Shown here in pieces: positions 1 through 8,381 of a stretch of 64,000 nt of DNA. This DNA comes from Aequorivita todarodis (lineage in GTDB: Bacteria > Bacteroidota > Bacteroidia > Flavobacteriales > Flavobacteriaceae), in contig NZ_JAQQTG010000006.1 of assembly GCF_028561335.1 (NCBI RefSeq), positions 62,317 through 126,316 on the forward strand, written 5' to 3'. The translations under genes were made by a program, and so were the position numbers. Position 1 is the first letter of the stretch, and each line of letters begins with the position of its first letter. Below the pieces are notes generated by a model that saw nothing but the letters and a program-made list of their open reading frames with translations, was not told the origin of the DNA and searched no databases.

Positions 1-309
1 TCGGTGGCAAACGAAGCGGTTTCAAGCAGTGGCAATTTCACTATTTTGGATTTTAATGTGGAGCAGCAATTCCTCAATGCCGACGTTTCAAAACTTCGGC
101 GTGTGGCCCAAAACACAAACGGGAAAGCCTTTTTTGCCACACAGGGCGATTTGCTTATCAATGCCTTGGTTGAAAATACTAACTTCCAAAACATCGAGAA
201 AAGCGAGCAAAAAGTGGTACCTTTGGTGGATTGGAAATATCTTCTCGCCCTTATCGTTCTCGCCCTCGCTGCGGAATGGTTTATCAGAAAATATAACGGA
301 CTTGTCTAA
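1..309 (+). CDS. C-terminal end of a membrane-anchored protein (partial; vWA-type candidate)
   Basis: The reading frame is open from the first base of the window, so the gene begins upstream and only about the last 102 residues are seen. The tail holds a soluble stretch followed by one hydrophobic segment (about residues 75-92, WKYLLALIVLALAAEWFI) and a short RKYNGLV end, which suggests a C-terminal membrane anchor. Flavobacterial proteins of this type next to prohibitin genes are often large vWA-domain membrane proteins; that is family recollection, and no vWA motif is visible in this fragment. The prohibitin gene starts 26 bases downstream on the same strand, so the two may be cotranscribed. 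Confidence 0.6.
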   Translation, partial: SVANEAVSSSGNFTILDFNVEQQFLNADVSKLRRVAQNTNGKAFFATQGDLLINALVENTNFQNIEKSEQKVVPLVDWKYLLALIVLALAAEWFIRKYNGLV

Positions 310-335
310 AAATTAATTCATAGAAAATATATAAA

Positions 336-1151
336 ATGGAAAAATTACCCAAACTCACAATACCCGTAATCGTAGGAATTATTTTACTCATTATTGTAGT
401 GGCAAAATCTTCAGTAACTATTGGTTCCGGACACGCCGGGGTTCTTTACCAAACTTTCGGCAACGGGGTGGTTACTGACGAACCACCTCTTGGCGAGGGT
501 TTTCACATTATCGCTCCTTGGAACAAGGTTTTTGTTTACGAAATTCGGCAACAGGAACTAAGCGAAAAAATGCAGGTACTGTCCTCAAACGGACTTGAAA
601 TTAAGCTTGATGCCTCTGCGTGGTACCAGCCTGTTCCCAAGGATGTAGCAAAACTGCATCAAGAAAAAGGGGAAGATTATTTGCAGCGTGTTATCCAGCC
701 CGCAATCCGTAGTGCCGCCCGTAGTGTTGTTGGTCGCTATACTCCAGAACAACTTTATTCTACCAAGCGGGATGCAATTCAGGAAGAAATTTTTGAGGAA
801 ACCAAAAAGATTTTGGACAAGCAATACGTACAATTAAACGAAATTTTAGTGCGCGATGTTACCCTGCCGCCAACAATTAAGGACGCTATTGAACGCAAGC
901 TTCGTCAAGAGCAGGAGTCTTTGGAATATGAATTCCGTTTGGAGAAAGCTACCAAAGAGGCACAAAAAGTTAGAATTGAAGCCCAAGGAAAAGCGGATGC
1001 AAATGCTATTTTAAGTGCTTCATTAACAGATAAAATCCTTCAGGACAAAGGAATTGACGCCACTTTAGAACTTGCAAAATCACCAAATGCCAAAGTTGTG
1101 GTGGTTGGTTCTGGCGATAGTGGATTGCCTTTGATTTTGGGGAATAACTAA
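336..1151 (+). CDS. Prohibitin family protein (SPFH/Band 7)
   Basis: A 271-residue protein with an N-terminal membrane anchor (about residues 8-25) followed by an SPFH/Band 7 domain (about 30-200) and a helical, charged region rich in Glu, Lys and Ala (about 190-235) typical of prohibitin coiled coils. Motifs seen are GHAGVLYQTFG near the start of the domain and EILVRDVTLPPTIKDAIERKL at its end, with the following KATKEAQKVRIEAQGKA segment. Prohibitins form ring-like membrane scaffolds that influence membrane proteases and respiratory complexes; the bacterial role is poorly defined. It is followed by a clear terminator and a convergent symporter gene. Confidence 0.9.
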   Translation: MEKLPKLTIPVIVGIILLIIVVAKSSVTIGSGHAGVLYQTFGNGVVTDEPPLGEGFHIIAPWNKVFVYEIRQQELSEKMQVLSSNGLEIKLDASAWYQPVPKDVAKLHQEKGEDYLQRVIQPAIRSAARSVVGRYTPEQLYSTKRDAIQEEIFEETKKILDKQYVQLNEILVRDVTLPPTIKDAIERKLRQEQESLEYEFRLEKATKEAQKVRIEAQGKADANAILSASLTDKILQDKGIDATLELAKSPNAKVVVVGSGDSGLPLILGNN

Positions 1152-1240
1152 ACCTGTTGATAGGTCGAGCGTGTCACATTGATTGGAATCGAAGATGCAG
1201 TCGAAACCTTCTATTATTTATTTCTACAATCTAATTCTAA

Positions 1241-1267
1241 AAACCTTTCTTTATGGAAGGTTTTTTT
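1241..1267. terminator. Bidirectional intrinsic terminator between convergent genes
   Basis: Stem AAACCTT (1241-1247) pairs with AAGGTTT (1257-1263) around a nine-base loop. A T-run follows on the plus strand and an A-run precedes it, which gives a T-run on the minus strand. It lies between the convergent ends of the prohibitin gene and the symporter gene and can serve both. Confidence 0.75.
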
Positions 1268-1276
1268 GTGATTTTA

Positions 1277-3004
1277 TCAATCTGTCTTTTGAAACGATTT
1301 AATAATCACCAACCCACAAATCACAGCCACAGCGGTTAAACCAAAGGCCAAAATGGTATTACTGTAAATAAAATTCCCAATGGCAAATAACGAGCAATAA
1401 ACGCCCACCACACCCGCGAAGAAACCAAGAATCTTCATACCAAAACCTTTGAACTTGGATTCTTTTCCGAAAATGAGACTGTTGAAACTGTTTAGTGTCT
1501 CCTCTTTTGAAGGTTTCGTTAAAAGGGTTACCAACACCCAGCCAATGGTGGTAATCACCACGCCCAGAACCAATTGCCAATGTCCGGCCATTTCAACCAT
1601 CGGATTTTCCATTTTTCCATTCACAAAAAAGAAAGCTGCGATTACAAAAGAAATAAGCATTGCCGCTATCTCGCTATACGGATTTATTCTGCTCCAAAAC
1701 CAGCGCAGGATAAAAAGTAGGCCAGTTCCTGCACCGATTGATAGCAATAAGTTGAAGCCGTCGCGCGCTTCTTCCAAAACGAGCGCCAATAGCCCTGCTA
1801 AAACCATCATTAATACGGTGGAAATTCTACCCACCGCAACTTGCTCCTTTCCAGTGGCCTCCTTCCGAAGAAAACGTACGTAGAAGTCATTGACTACATA
1901 CGAACTTCCCCAATTTAAGTGTGTGGAAATCGTGCTCATAAACGCTGCAATGAGCGACGTGATTACAATTCCCAAAAGCCCAGCCGGCAAAAAGGTAAGC
2001 ATGGCAGGGTAGGAAAGGTCGTTTTTCACAAAAGCGGGATTCAAATTGGGGAAAGCGGTTTGCAGGCTTTCGATATTCGGGTAAATGATTATCGATGCCA
2101 GCCCTATAATAATCCACGGCCACGGACGAATGGCATAATGCGCAAAATTAAAAAATAACGTCGCCCAAGTGGCGTGCTTTTCGTTTTTGGCAGCGAGCAT
2201 CCGCTGGGCAATATAGCCCCCGCCGCCAGGTTCGGCGCCGGGATACCACACGCTCCACCATTGTACTGCCAGCGGAATGATTAACAATGGAATCAACAAT
2301 TCGGGTTTTGAGAAATCTGGAAGCATTGCGGTTTTTGCTGCAACGGCAGGAGTGGAGAGCAGCTTTTCGATTCCTCCAATTTCTGGCATGTTAACAATGA
2401 AAATGGTCGCCCAAATACTTCCCACCATCGCAATGATAAATTGCACAAAATCCGTCAGCAATACGCCTTTCAAGCCTCCAAATGCCGAATAAATAACCAC
2501 CACGGGAGAAGCTATCAGCAAGACTTCGATGGAAGATAGACCAAACATTACATGACCAATCTTAATTGCGGCCAGGCAAACATTCGCCATAATCACGATG
2601 TTAAAGAAAACGCCTAGATAAATTGCCCGAAACCCTCTTAAAAATGCTGCGCTTTTTCCGCTATAGCGCAATTCATAAAACTCCAAATCTGTAGTAATAC
2701 CGCTTCTTCGCCATAGTTTGGCGTAGAAAAAAACGGTCAGCATTCCCGTTAAAAGAAAGCTCCACCAAATCCAGTTTCCAAAAACCCCGTCTTCCCGAAT
2801 AACGCCCGCCACAAAATTGGGCGTATCTGCCGCAAACGTAGTAGCCACCATACTTACGCCCAGCAGCCACCACGGCATATTTCTATCGGAGAGAAAAAAT
2901 GATTTGGAGTCTTTGCCCGATTTTTTGGCAACCAGCAGGCCGATTGCGATGAAAACGATAAAAAATGAAACTATAATTACCCAATCAAGTGTTTCTAAAT
3001 GCAT
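1277..3004 (-). CDS. Sodium:solute symporter family protein
   Basis: A 575-residue polytopic membrane protein with about 13-14 hydrophobic segments, the usual size for the SSS (SLC5-like) family. The N-terminal region carries the family-typical SFFLSDRNMPWWLLGVSMVATTFAADTP pattern (split here: DRNMPWW, then a small-residue helix with TTFAAD), and the central region has AFMSTISTHLNWGSSYVVNDFYVRF, typical of the Na+-binding helix 8 area. It would import an organic solute, such as a sugar or sialic acid-like compound, using the sodium gradient. The substrate cannot be told from sequence. It is monocistronic and convergent with the prohibitin gene. Confidence 0.9.
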   Translation of the reverse strand: MHLETLDWVIIVSFFIVFIAIGLLVAKKSGKDSKSFFLSDRNMPWWLLGVSMVATTFAADTPNFVAGVIREDGVFGNWIWWSFLLTGMLTVFFYAKLWRRSGITTDLEFYELRYSGKSAAFLRGFRAIYLGVFFNIVIMANVCLAAIKIGHVMFGLSSIEVLLIASPVVVIYSAFGGLKGVLLTDFVQFIIAMVGSIWATIFIVNMPEIGGIEKLLSTPAVAAKTAMLPDFSKPELLIPLLIIPLAVQWWSVWYPGAEPGGGGYIAQRMLAAKNEKHATWATLFFNFAHYAIRPWPWIIIGLASIIIYPNIESLQTAFPNLNPAFVKNDLSYPAMLTFLPAGLLGIVITSLIAAFMSTISTHLNWGSSYVVNDFYVRFLRKEATGKEQVAVGRISTVLMMVLAGLLALVLEEARDGFNLLLSIGAGTGLLFILRWFWSRINPYSEIAAMLISFVIAAFFFVNGKMENPMVEMAGHWQLVLGVVITTIGWVLVTLLTKPSKEETLNSFNSLIFGKESKFKGFGMKILGFFAGVVGVYCSLFAIGNFIYSNTILAFGLTAVAVICGLVIIKSFQKTD

Positions 3005-3121
3005 AAAAGGTCTCGGTTTTTCAGCAGTTTATAATTGCTTGCGTGAAAGTAAAGAAATTGCACCTAAAATTAATAAAGCGTTAAATTTTATATTCACAGT
3101 TTAATAAACAATCTTTTTGTT

Positions 3122-3129
3122 TAGATTTG
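3122..3129 (+). promoter_or_regulatory. Probable -7 promoter element of the his operon
   Basis: TAGATTTG fits the Bacteroidota -7 consensus TAnnTTTG exactly. A -33 TTG at the usual spacing is not present (TTT is found there). A transcript started about 6-8 bases downstream would begin only a few bases before the leader-peptide ATG at 3141, so the leader mRNA may be nearly leaderless. Start site position is inferred. Confidence 0.5.
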
Positions 3130-3140
3130 TCCTCACATTT

Positions 3141-3197
3141 ATGAACAATTCATTTTTACATCATCACCATATCTTTTTCCACGCGCTCGCGAGGTGA
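3141..3197 (+). CDS. hisL: Histidine operon leader peptide
   Basis: An 18-codon ORF, MNNSFLHHHHIFFHALAR, too short for usual gene finders. Four consecutive His codons (3159-3170) and a fifth at 3180 are the hallmark of a ribosome-mediated attenuation sensor: scarcity of charged His-tRNA stalls the ribosome on the His run and favours read-through of the downstream terminator. It lies 31 bases before a strong hairpin and about 90 bases before hisG. His leader peptides are classic in Enterobacteria; here the call rests on the His run, the hairpin and the operon context. No ribosome binding site is evident. Confidence 0.85.
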   Translation: MNNSFLHHHHIFFHALAR

Positions 3198-3228
3198 TAT
3201 GGCTATTGTGTAAATTCGACAATATTCG

Positions 3229-3261
3229 AAAACCCGTTTGAGCATTCAAACGGGTTTTTTT
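3229..3261 (+). terminator. his operon attenuator terminator
   Basis: A perfect 13-bp stem (3229-3241 with 3246-3258; core AACCCGTTTGA) closes a four-base loop, and T residues run to 3261. It lies between the His-rich leader ORF and hisG, the position of an attenuator. A weaker upstream stem, TATTGT (3204-3209) with ACAATA (3219-3224), could form part of an alternative fold, but I cannot assign a definite antiterminator by eye. Confidence 0.85.
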
Positions 3262-3286
3262 ATTTCCTAAACGCAACTAAAATTTT

Positions 3287-4144
3287 ATGAAAAAACTAAA
3301 AATAGCGGTACAAAAATCTGGGCGACTTCACGACGAATCGCTGGCATTGCTCAAGGATTGCGGCGTTTATATAGACAATGGCCGCGACCAGTTAAAGGCC
3401 TCGGCCACTAATTTCCCTTTGGAAATCTATTACTTGCGCAACGGCGATATTCCTCAGTATCTAAAGGATGGCGTGGTGGACTGTGCCATTATTGGTGAAA
3501 ATCTTTTGGTTGAAAAAGGCGAAGAGATTTCTATAGCCAGTCGTTTGGGGTTTTCAAAATGCAGGGTTTCCCTCGCGGTTCCCAAGACTTTTAGATATAA
3601 TTCCATAGAAGATTTCAAAGGAAAGCGAATTGCAACAAGCTACCCTGAAACCACCCGAAATTATTTGAAAGAAAAGGGAATTGAAGCCGAACTTCATATT
3701 ATTAACGGCAGCGTGGAGATTGCGCCCAACATTGGTCTGGCAGATGCCATTTGCGATATTGTGAGCAGCGGCAGCACCCTTTTCAAAAATAATTTAAAGG
3801 AAGTGGAAGTCATTTTAAAAAGCGAAGCCGTGCTTGCAGTTTCACCCACAATTTCCCAAGACGCCAACAAAATTCTCGACAAAATTTGTTTTAGGATACA
3901 GTCCGTTTTACAAGGCCGCGATTCGCGCTATGTATTGCTAAATGCGCCCAATGAAAAAATAGCGGAAATTATAAAAATCCTTCCCGGAATGAAGAGCCCA
4001 ACCCTGCTTCCCCTTGCTGAAGAGGGCTGGAGCAGCATCCATTCCGTAGTAAACCGCGATGCTTTTTGGGAAGTAATCGAGGAACTGAAAGCCGCCGGCG
4101 CCGAAGGAATATTGGTTTGCCCTATTGAAAAAATGATACTTTGA
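3287..4144 (+). CDS. hisG: ATP phosphoribosyltransferase (long form)
   Basis: First enzyme of histidine synthesis: joins ATP and PRPP to give phosphoribosyl-ATP. At 285 residues it is the long HisG form with a C-terminal ACT-like regulatory domain (about 215-285), which allows feedback inhibition by histidine without HisZ. The catalytic part shows KIAVQKSGRL at the N-terminus and the PRPP-binding signature DAICDIVSSGSTL (about 158-170). It starts 25 bases after the attenuator hairpin and is the first structural gene of the his operon. Confidence 0.96.
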   Translation: MKKLKIAVQKSGRLHDESLALLKDCGVYIDNGRDQLKASATNFPLEIYYLRNGDIPQYLKDGVVDCAIIGENLLVEKGEEISIASRLGFSKCRVSLAVPKTFRYNSIEDFKGKRIATSYPETTRNYLKEKGIEAELHIINGSVEIAPNIGLADAICDIVSSGSTLFKNNLKEVEVILKSEAVLAVSPTISQDANKILDKICFRIQSVLQGRDSRYVLLNAPNEKIAEIIKILPGMKSPTLLPLAEEGWSSIHSVVNRDAFWEVIEELKAAGAEGILVCPIEKMIL

Positions 4145-4274
4145 GCGATGAGCTATGAGTTATGAGTTGAATCTTGAAGAAAGAAAATTAAACATTAAAT
4201 CTGTAACCTAAGCGTAGTCGAAGTGTTAAATCTTGAATTTTGAATTTTGAATCTTGAATCTTGAATCTGAAGCA
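4145..4274. repeat. Low-complexity direct repeats between hisG and hisD
   Basis: The spacer holds short imperfect tandem units: GAGCTATGAGTTATGAG near 4150, and five or so copies of GAATTTTG/GAATCTTG between about 4230 and 4268, ending seven bases before the hisD ATG. At 4206-4225 a CCTAAGCGTAGTCGAAG string belongs to another short element seen elsewhere in the window. A similar GAATCTTGAAT string precedes aroC in the same orientation relative to that gene. Confidence 0.75.
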
Positions 4275-5573
4275 ATGAAAAAAATATACAATCCCAAGCC
4301 CGAAACCTGGAGCGAATTATTAAAACGCCCCACCCAAACCATTTCAGATATTGAAGCGACGGTAAACGACATTTTTTCTGAAATAAAATTGAAAGGCGAT
4401 AGCTCCGTGAAAAAATACACCCAACTTTTTGATGGTATATCATTGGAGGACCTGTCGGTTTCAGCGGAAGAAATATCCGCTGCGGAAAAAAATGTTTCCG
4501 AAGAATTGAAAGAAGCCATCAATCTCGCGAAAGCAAACATCGAAAAATTCCACCGTGCCCAAAAAACAGAACGAATAGCCGTCGAGACTACCGAAGGCGT
4601 AAGCTGTTGGCAGGAGAAAAGGGCTATCCAAAAAGTTGGACTCTACATTCCGGGCGGTTCGGCGCCGCTGTTTTCAACGGTTTTAATGCTGGCTATCCCA
4701 GCAAATATCGCAGGCTGTAGGGAAATTGTATTGTGTACACCTCCCGATAAAAAGGGCAAGATTAACCCAGCCATTCTCTATACGGCAAAACTTTGCGGAG
4801 TAACCAAAATTTTTAAAATCGGTGGCATCCAAGCTATTGGCGCTATGACCTTCGGCACCGCAAGCGTACCTTCAGTTTATAAATTATTCGGGCCGGGCAA
4901 TCAGTTTGTGACCGTTGCCAAACAAATTGCCACCAAACACGGCGTGGCAATAGATATGCCCGCGGGCCCTTCGGAATTGTTGGTGTTTGCCGATGATACC
5001 GCCAACGCTTCCTTTGTAGCTTCCGATTTGTTATCGCAGGCGGAGCACGGTGCTGATAGCCAGGTTGTTTTGGTAACTACTTCGGAAAAGCTGCTCATTT
5101 CCGTAGAAAAAGAAGTGGAAAAGCAGCTGGCGTCGCTTCCCCGCAAATTAATTGCTGAAAAAGCAATCGAAAATTCAAAACTTATTTTGGTGGAAAACAA
5201 TACCCAAGCCATCAACCTTATCAATGAATACGGCCCGGAACACTTTATTGTGGTTTCAAAGGAAGAAGATTTTTTCGTTGAAAACATCCAAAATGCAGGC
5301 TCGGTCTTTATTGGCAATTATACGCCCGAAAGCGCGGGCGATTACGCTTCCGGGACAAATCACACTTTACCAACCAATGGTTACGCAAAGCAGTACAGCG
5401 GTGTAAATCTTAACAGTTTTTTGAAGAGCATGACCTTTCAGAAAATTTCAGCAAAGGGAATCCAAAATATCGGCAAAGCGATAGAAATCTTGGCAGAAGC
5501 CGAAGGCTTACAGGCCCACAAAAATGCTGTGACTTTGCGGTTGGAGCGTTTAAAAAATAAAACCGATGAATAA
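4275..5573 (+). CDS. hisD: Histidinol dehydrogenase
   Basis: Last enzyme of the pathway: two successive NAD-dependent oxidations of L-histidinol to L-histidine, zinc dependent. 432 residues from the ATG at 4275; a TTG seven codons upstream lies in the low-complexity repeat and is an unlikely start. Motifs: GPGNQFVTVAK, IDMPAGPSELLV, the zinc-ligand region SQAEHGADSQ, and GDYASGTNHTLPT near the C-terminus. Its last eight bases overlap the start of hisC (ATGAATAA), which indicates translational coupling. Confidence 0.96.
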   Translation: MKKIYNPKPETWSELLKRPTQTISDIEATVNDIFSEIKLKGDSSVKKYTQLFDGISLEDLSVSAEEISAAEKNVSEELKEAINLAKANIEKFHRAQKTERIAVETTEGVSCWQEKRAIQKVGLYIPGGSAPLFSTVLMLAIPANIAGCREIVLCTPPDKKGKINPAILYTAKLCGVTKIFKIGGIQAIGAMTFGTASVPSVYKLFGPGNQFVTVAKQIATKHGVAIDMPAGPSELLVFADDTANASFVASDLLSQAEHGADSQVVLVTTSEKLLISVEKEVEKQLASLPRKLIAEKAIENSKLILVENNTQAINLINEYGPEHFIVVSKEEDFFVENIQNAGSVFIGNYTPESAGDYASGTNHTLPTNGYAKQYSGVNLNSFLKSMTFQKISAKGIQNIGKAIEILAEAEGLQAHKNAVTLRLERLKNKTDE

Positions 5574-6618
5574 AGATTTTAATATAAAGAGCCTTATCCG
5601 CCCAAACGTGGCGAAAATGCAGCCATACAGCTCGGCACGTGATGAATTCAAGGATTTTGATAGCGAAATGGTTTTTCTCGACGCCAATGAAAATCCATTC
5701 GAAACTGATGTAAACCGTTATCCCGACCCGCAACAGCGAAGGCTGAAAGAAATTTTTTCAAAACAAAAAAACATTCCTGCCAATCAAATTTTATTGGGAA
5801 ATGGCAGCGATGAAGTGCTCGATTTGATTTTCCGGGCCTTTTGCGAACCTGCCAAGGACAATATAATCACCTTGCCGCCAACCTATGGAATGTACGGGGT
5901 TTTGGCGAATTTGAACGATATTGAAAACAGGGAAGTGCTTCTGGACGATGAATTTCAGCTGGATTTGGACGAAATTTCAAGAACGATGGATACTCGTACA
6001 AAACTCTTGTTCATCTGCTCGCCCAACAATCCCACGGGAAATTTGATTTCTTCCGAAAAAATAACCCGCTTGCTCAACAATTTCAAGGGCTTGGTGGTTA
6101 TTGACGAAGCTTATATCGATTTTGCACCGCAGGAAAGTTGGATTTCAAAATTGAACGAGTTTTCAAATTTGATTGTCACGCAGACCTTGTCGAAAGCATA
6201 CGGCATGGCGGGAATCCGTTTGGGATTATGCTTTGCTTCCGCGGAAATCATTTCGGTTTTAAACAAAATCAAACCACCGTACAACGTCAACATACTCAGC
6301 CAACTTCGCGCAATGGACCATCTTCAAAATGTTCAAAATTTTAATGATAATGTGTCCTTGCTTAAAGCGGAAAAGGAGGTTTTGCTTAAAGCTTTGGTTG
6401 AAGTCAATTTTATCCAAAAAATATATCCCACCGATGCCAATTTTATCCTTTTAAAAGTGGACAATGCAAAAAAGCGCTACCTACAATTATTGGAAAAGGG
6501 CATTGTGGTTCGCAATAGAAGTTCGCAACCGCTTTGTGAAAATACGTTGCGGATAACCATTGGAACGCCTTCCGAAAACAAAAAATTAATAGCCACCCTA
6601 AAGGAATTGCAAAAATGA
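5566..6618 (+). CDS. hisC: Histidinol-phosphate aminotransferase
   Basis: PLP-dependent class I/II aminotransferase, 350 residues, converting imidazole-acetol phosphate and glutamate to histidinol phosphate. Seen: LDANENPFE near the N-terminus, [24 protein letters not shown], the VIDEAYIDF aspartate/tyrosine region, and the PLP-lysine motif [14 protein letters not shown]. It overlaps hisD by 8 bases and hisB by 4 bases (ATGA). Confidence 0.95.
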   Translation: MNKDFNIKSLIRPNVAKMQPYSSARDEFKDFDSEMVFLDANENPFETDVNRYPDPQQRRLKEIFSKQKNIPANQILLGNGSDEVLDLIFRAFCEPAKDNIITLPPTYGMYGVLANLNDIENREVLLDDEFQLDLDEISRTMDTRTKLLFICSPNNPTGNLISSEKITRLLNNFKGLVVIDEAYIDFAPQESWISKLNEFSNLIVTQTLSKAYGMAGIRLGLCFASAEIISVLNKIKPPYNVNILSQLRAMDHLQNVQNFNDNVSLLKAEKEVLLKALVEVNFIQKIYPTDANFILLKVDNAKKRYLQLLEKGIVVRNRSSQPLCENTLRITIGTPSENKKLIATLKELQK

Positions 6619-7751
6619 AAAAACGCGTATTGTTTATAGACCGCGACGGCACCATCATTAAAGAAACCGTGGACGAGCAGATTGACGCCTTTGATAAAAT
6701 GATTTTTTACCCAAAAGTGTTTACTTATCTCGGAAAAATCGCAAAGGAACTCGATTTCGAATTGGTGATGATAACCAATCAAGACGGTTTGGGGACGGAT
6801 GCTTTTCCCGAGGAAACGTTTTGGCCCGTGCATAATTTTATATTGAAAGCTTTTGAAAATGAAGGCGTTATTTTTAGTGAGGTTTTAATTGACCGCACAT
6901 TTCCGCACGAAAAAGCTGACACGCGCAAACCGGGGATTGGGCTGCTTAAAAAGTATTTTTCCGAAGAATATGACCTTCAAAATTCCTTTGTGATTGGCGA
7001 TAGGCTTACGGATATGGAATTGGCCAAAAATCTCGATGCCAAAGGAATTTTTATAAATGATGATACCAATTTGGGCACTTCCGAAATTTCATTAAAAGCT
7101 GAAGAGCTTCAAAAGTACATCGCTTTGGAAACCAACGATTGGCAGAAAATTTATGAGTTTTTAAAACTGAAGCAACGCGTTTCCGAAATCCATCGCAAAA
7201 CAAACGAAACCGATATTTCCATAAAACTGAATTTAGACGGCACGGGCAAAAGTGCGATAAACACGGGAATTGCCTTTTTTGACCATATGTTGGACCAATT
7301 GGCGCGCCACGGGCAAATGGATTTGGAAATCACCGTAAAAGGCGATTTGGAAGTGGATGAGCACCACACCATCGAGGACACCGCCATTGGCTTGGGTGAA
7401 GTTTTCCACCAAGCCCTCGGCGATAAATTGGGGATGGAGCGTTACGGCTTCTGTTTGCCAATGGACGACTGTTTGGCGCAGGTTGCCATTGACTTCGGTG
7501 GTAGAAATTGGCTGGTCTGGGATGCGGAATTTAAACGTGAAATGATAGGAAAAATGCCCTCGGAAATGTTTCAGCATTTCTTTAAAAGCTTTACCGATGG
7601 CGCCAAGGCAAATCTCAATATTAAAGCCGAAGGCAACAATGAACACCACAAAATTGAAGCAATTTTTAAGGCATTCGCAAAGGCAATAAAAATGGCGGTA
7701 AAGCGCGATGCGGAAAAAATGATTTTGCCATCAACTAAAGGTCTACTTTAA
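6615..7751 (+). CDS. hisB: Bifunctional histidinol-phosphatase / imidazoleglycerol-phosphate dehydratase
   Basis: 378 residues with two domains. The N-terminal HAD phosphatase (about 1-165) has the nucleophile motif FIDRDGT, TNQDG and the metal-binding [11 protein letters not shown]. The C-terminal dehydratase (about 190-378) has [11 protein letters not shown] and the manganese-binding DEHHTIED, with a second histidine-rich motif NEHHKIEA. The fused form catalyses steps six and eight of the pathway. It overlaps hisC by 4 bases and hisH by one base. Confidence 0.96.
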   Translation: MKKRVLFIDRDGTIIKETVDEQIDAFDKMIFYPKVFTYLGKIAKELDFELVMITNQDGLGTDAFPEETFWPVHNFILKAFENEGVIFSEVLIDRTFPHEKADTRKPGIGLLKKYFSEEYDLQNSFVIGDRLTDMELAKNLDAKGIFINDDTNLGTSEISLKAEELQKYIALETNDWQKIYEFLKLKQRVSEIHRKTNETDISIKLNLDGTGKSAINTGIAFFDHMLDQLARHGQMDLEITVKGDLEVDEHHTIEDTAIGLGEVFHQALGDKLGMERYGFCLPMDDCLAQVAIDFGGRNWLVWDAEFKREMIGKMPSEMFQHFFKSFTDGAKANLNIKAEGNNEHHKIEAIFKAFAKAIKMAVKRDAEKMILPSTKGLL

Positions 7752-8344
7752 TGAAAATTGTAATAATTAATTATGGAGCGGGGAATATCCAAAGCATCAA
7801 ATTTGCTTTGAAACGCTTGGGCATGGAAGCAATTTTAAGTGATAACGAAGCTGAAATTCGAACTGCTGATAAAGTAATTTTCCCCGGCGTAGGCGAGGCG
7901 AGTAGTGCGATGCAAAAACTGAAATCGTCGGGTTTGGACAAAGTAATTCCCACTTTAAAACAGCCTGTTTTAGGGATTTGTTTGGGGATGCAGTTGCTCT
8001 GCAATTCCTCGAAAGAAGGAAATACCAAAGGCTTGGGAGTTTTTGATATGGATGTCATTAAATTTTCGAACAATGTGAAAGTGCCACAAATAGGGTGGAA
8101 CCAGATTTCCAATTTAAAATCCGGCTTGTTTGAGGGTATTTCAGAAAACGAGTTTATGTATTTGGTGCATAGCTATTATGCGCCTTTGTGTAAAGAAACT
8201 ATTGCAATTTCAGAATACGGGATTCAATACGCGTCGGCCTTACAAAAGGATAATTTTTACGGCGTACAATTTCATCCAGAAAAAAGCAGCACCGCAGGCG
8301 AACAAATACTTAAAAACTTTATAAATCTAAAACCTAACGTCTAA
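7751..8344 (+). CDS. hisH: Imidazole glycerol phosphate synthase, glutamine amidotransferase subunit
   Basis: 197-residue class I glutaminase that feeds ammonia to HisF. Catalytic Cys lies in GICLGMQLLC and the His/Glu pair in VQFHPEKS. The N-terminus INYGAGNIQSIKFAL is typical. Its start overlaps the hisB stop (TAATG). The last codons, encoding LKPNV, already belong to the tandem CTAACRTCTAA-like repeat that fills the gap to hisA, so the repeat appears to have reshaped the C-terminus. Confidence 0.95.
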   Translation: MKIVIINYGAGNIQSIKFALKRLGMEAILSDNEAEIRTADKVIFPGVGEASSAMQKLKSSGLDKVIPTLKQPVLGICLGMQLLCNSSKEGNTKGLGVFDMDVIKFSNNVKVPQIGWNQISNLKSGLFEGISENEFMYLVHSYYAPLCKETIAISEYGIQYASALQKDNFYGVQFHPEKSSTAGEQILKNFINLKPNV

Positions 8345-8381
8345 CATCTCACGTCTAACATCTAATATCTAACATCTAATA
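8324..8381. repeat. Tandem CTAACATCTAA-type repeats before hisA
   Basis: Roughly six imperfect copies of a TCTAACA/TCTAATA unit run from the last hisH codons to the base before the hisA ATG at 8382. The sequence has almost no G and should be unstructured in the mRNA. It is one of several different low-complexity spacers in this window placed immediately 5' of an operon-internal start codon. Confidence 0.75.

Noticed and set aside
4195-4540. Antisense ORFs encoding DSRFKIQNSRF-like repeats around the hisG-hisD spacer
   Set aside because: They come from translation of the GAATCTTG low-complexity repeat and the opposite strand of hisD.
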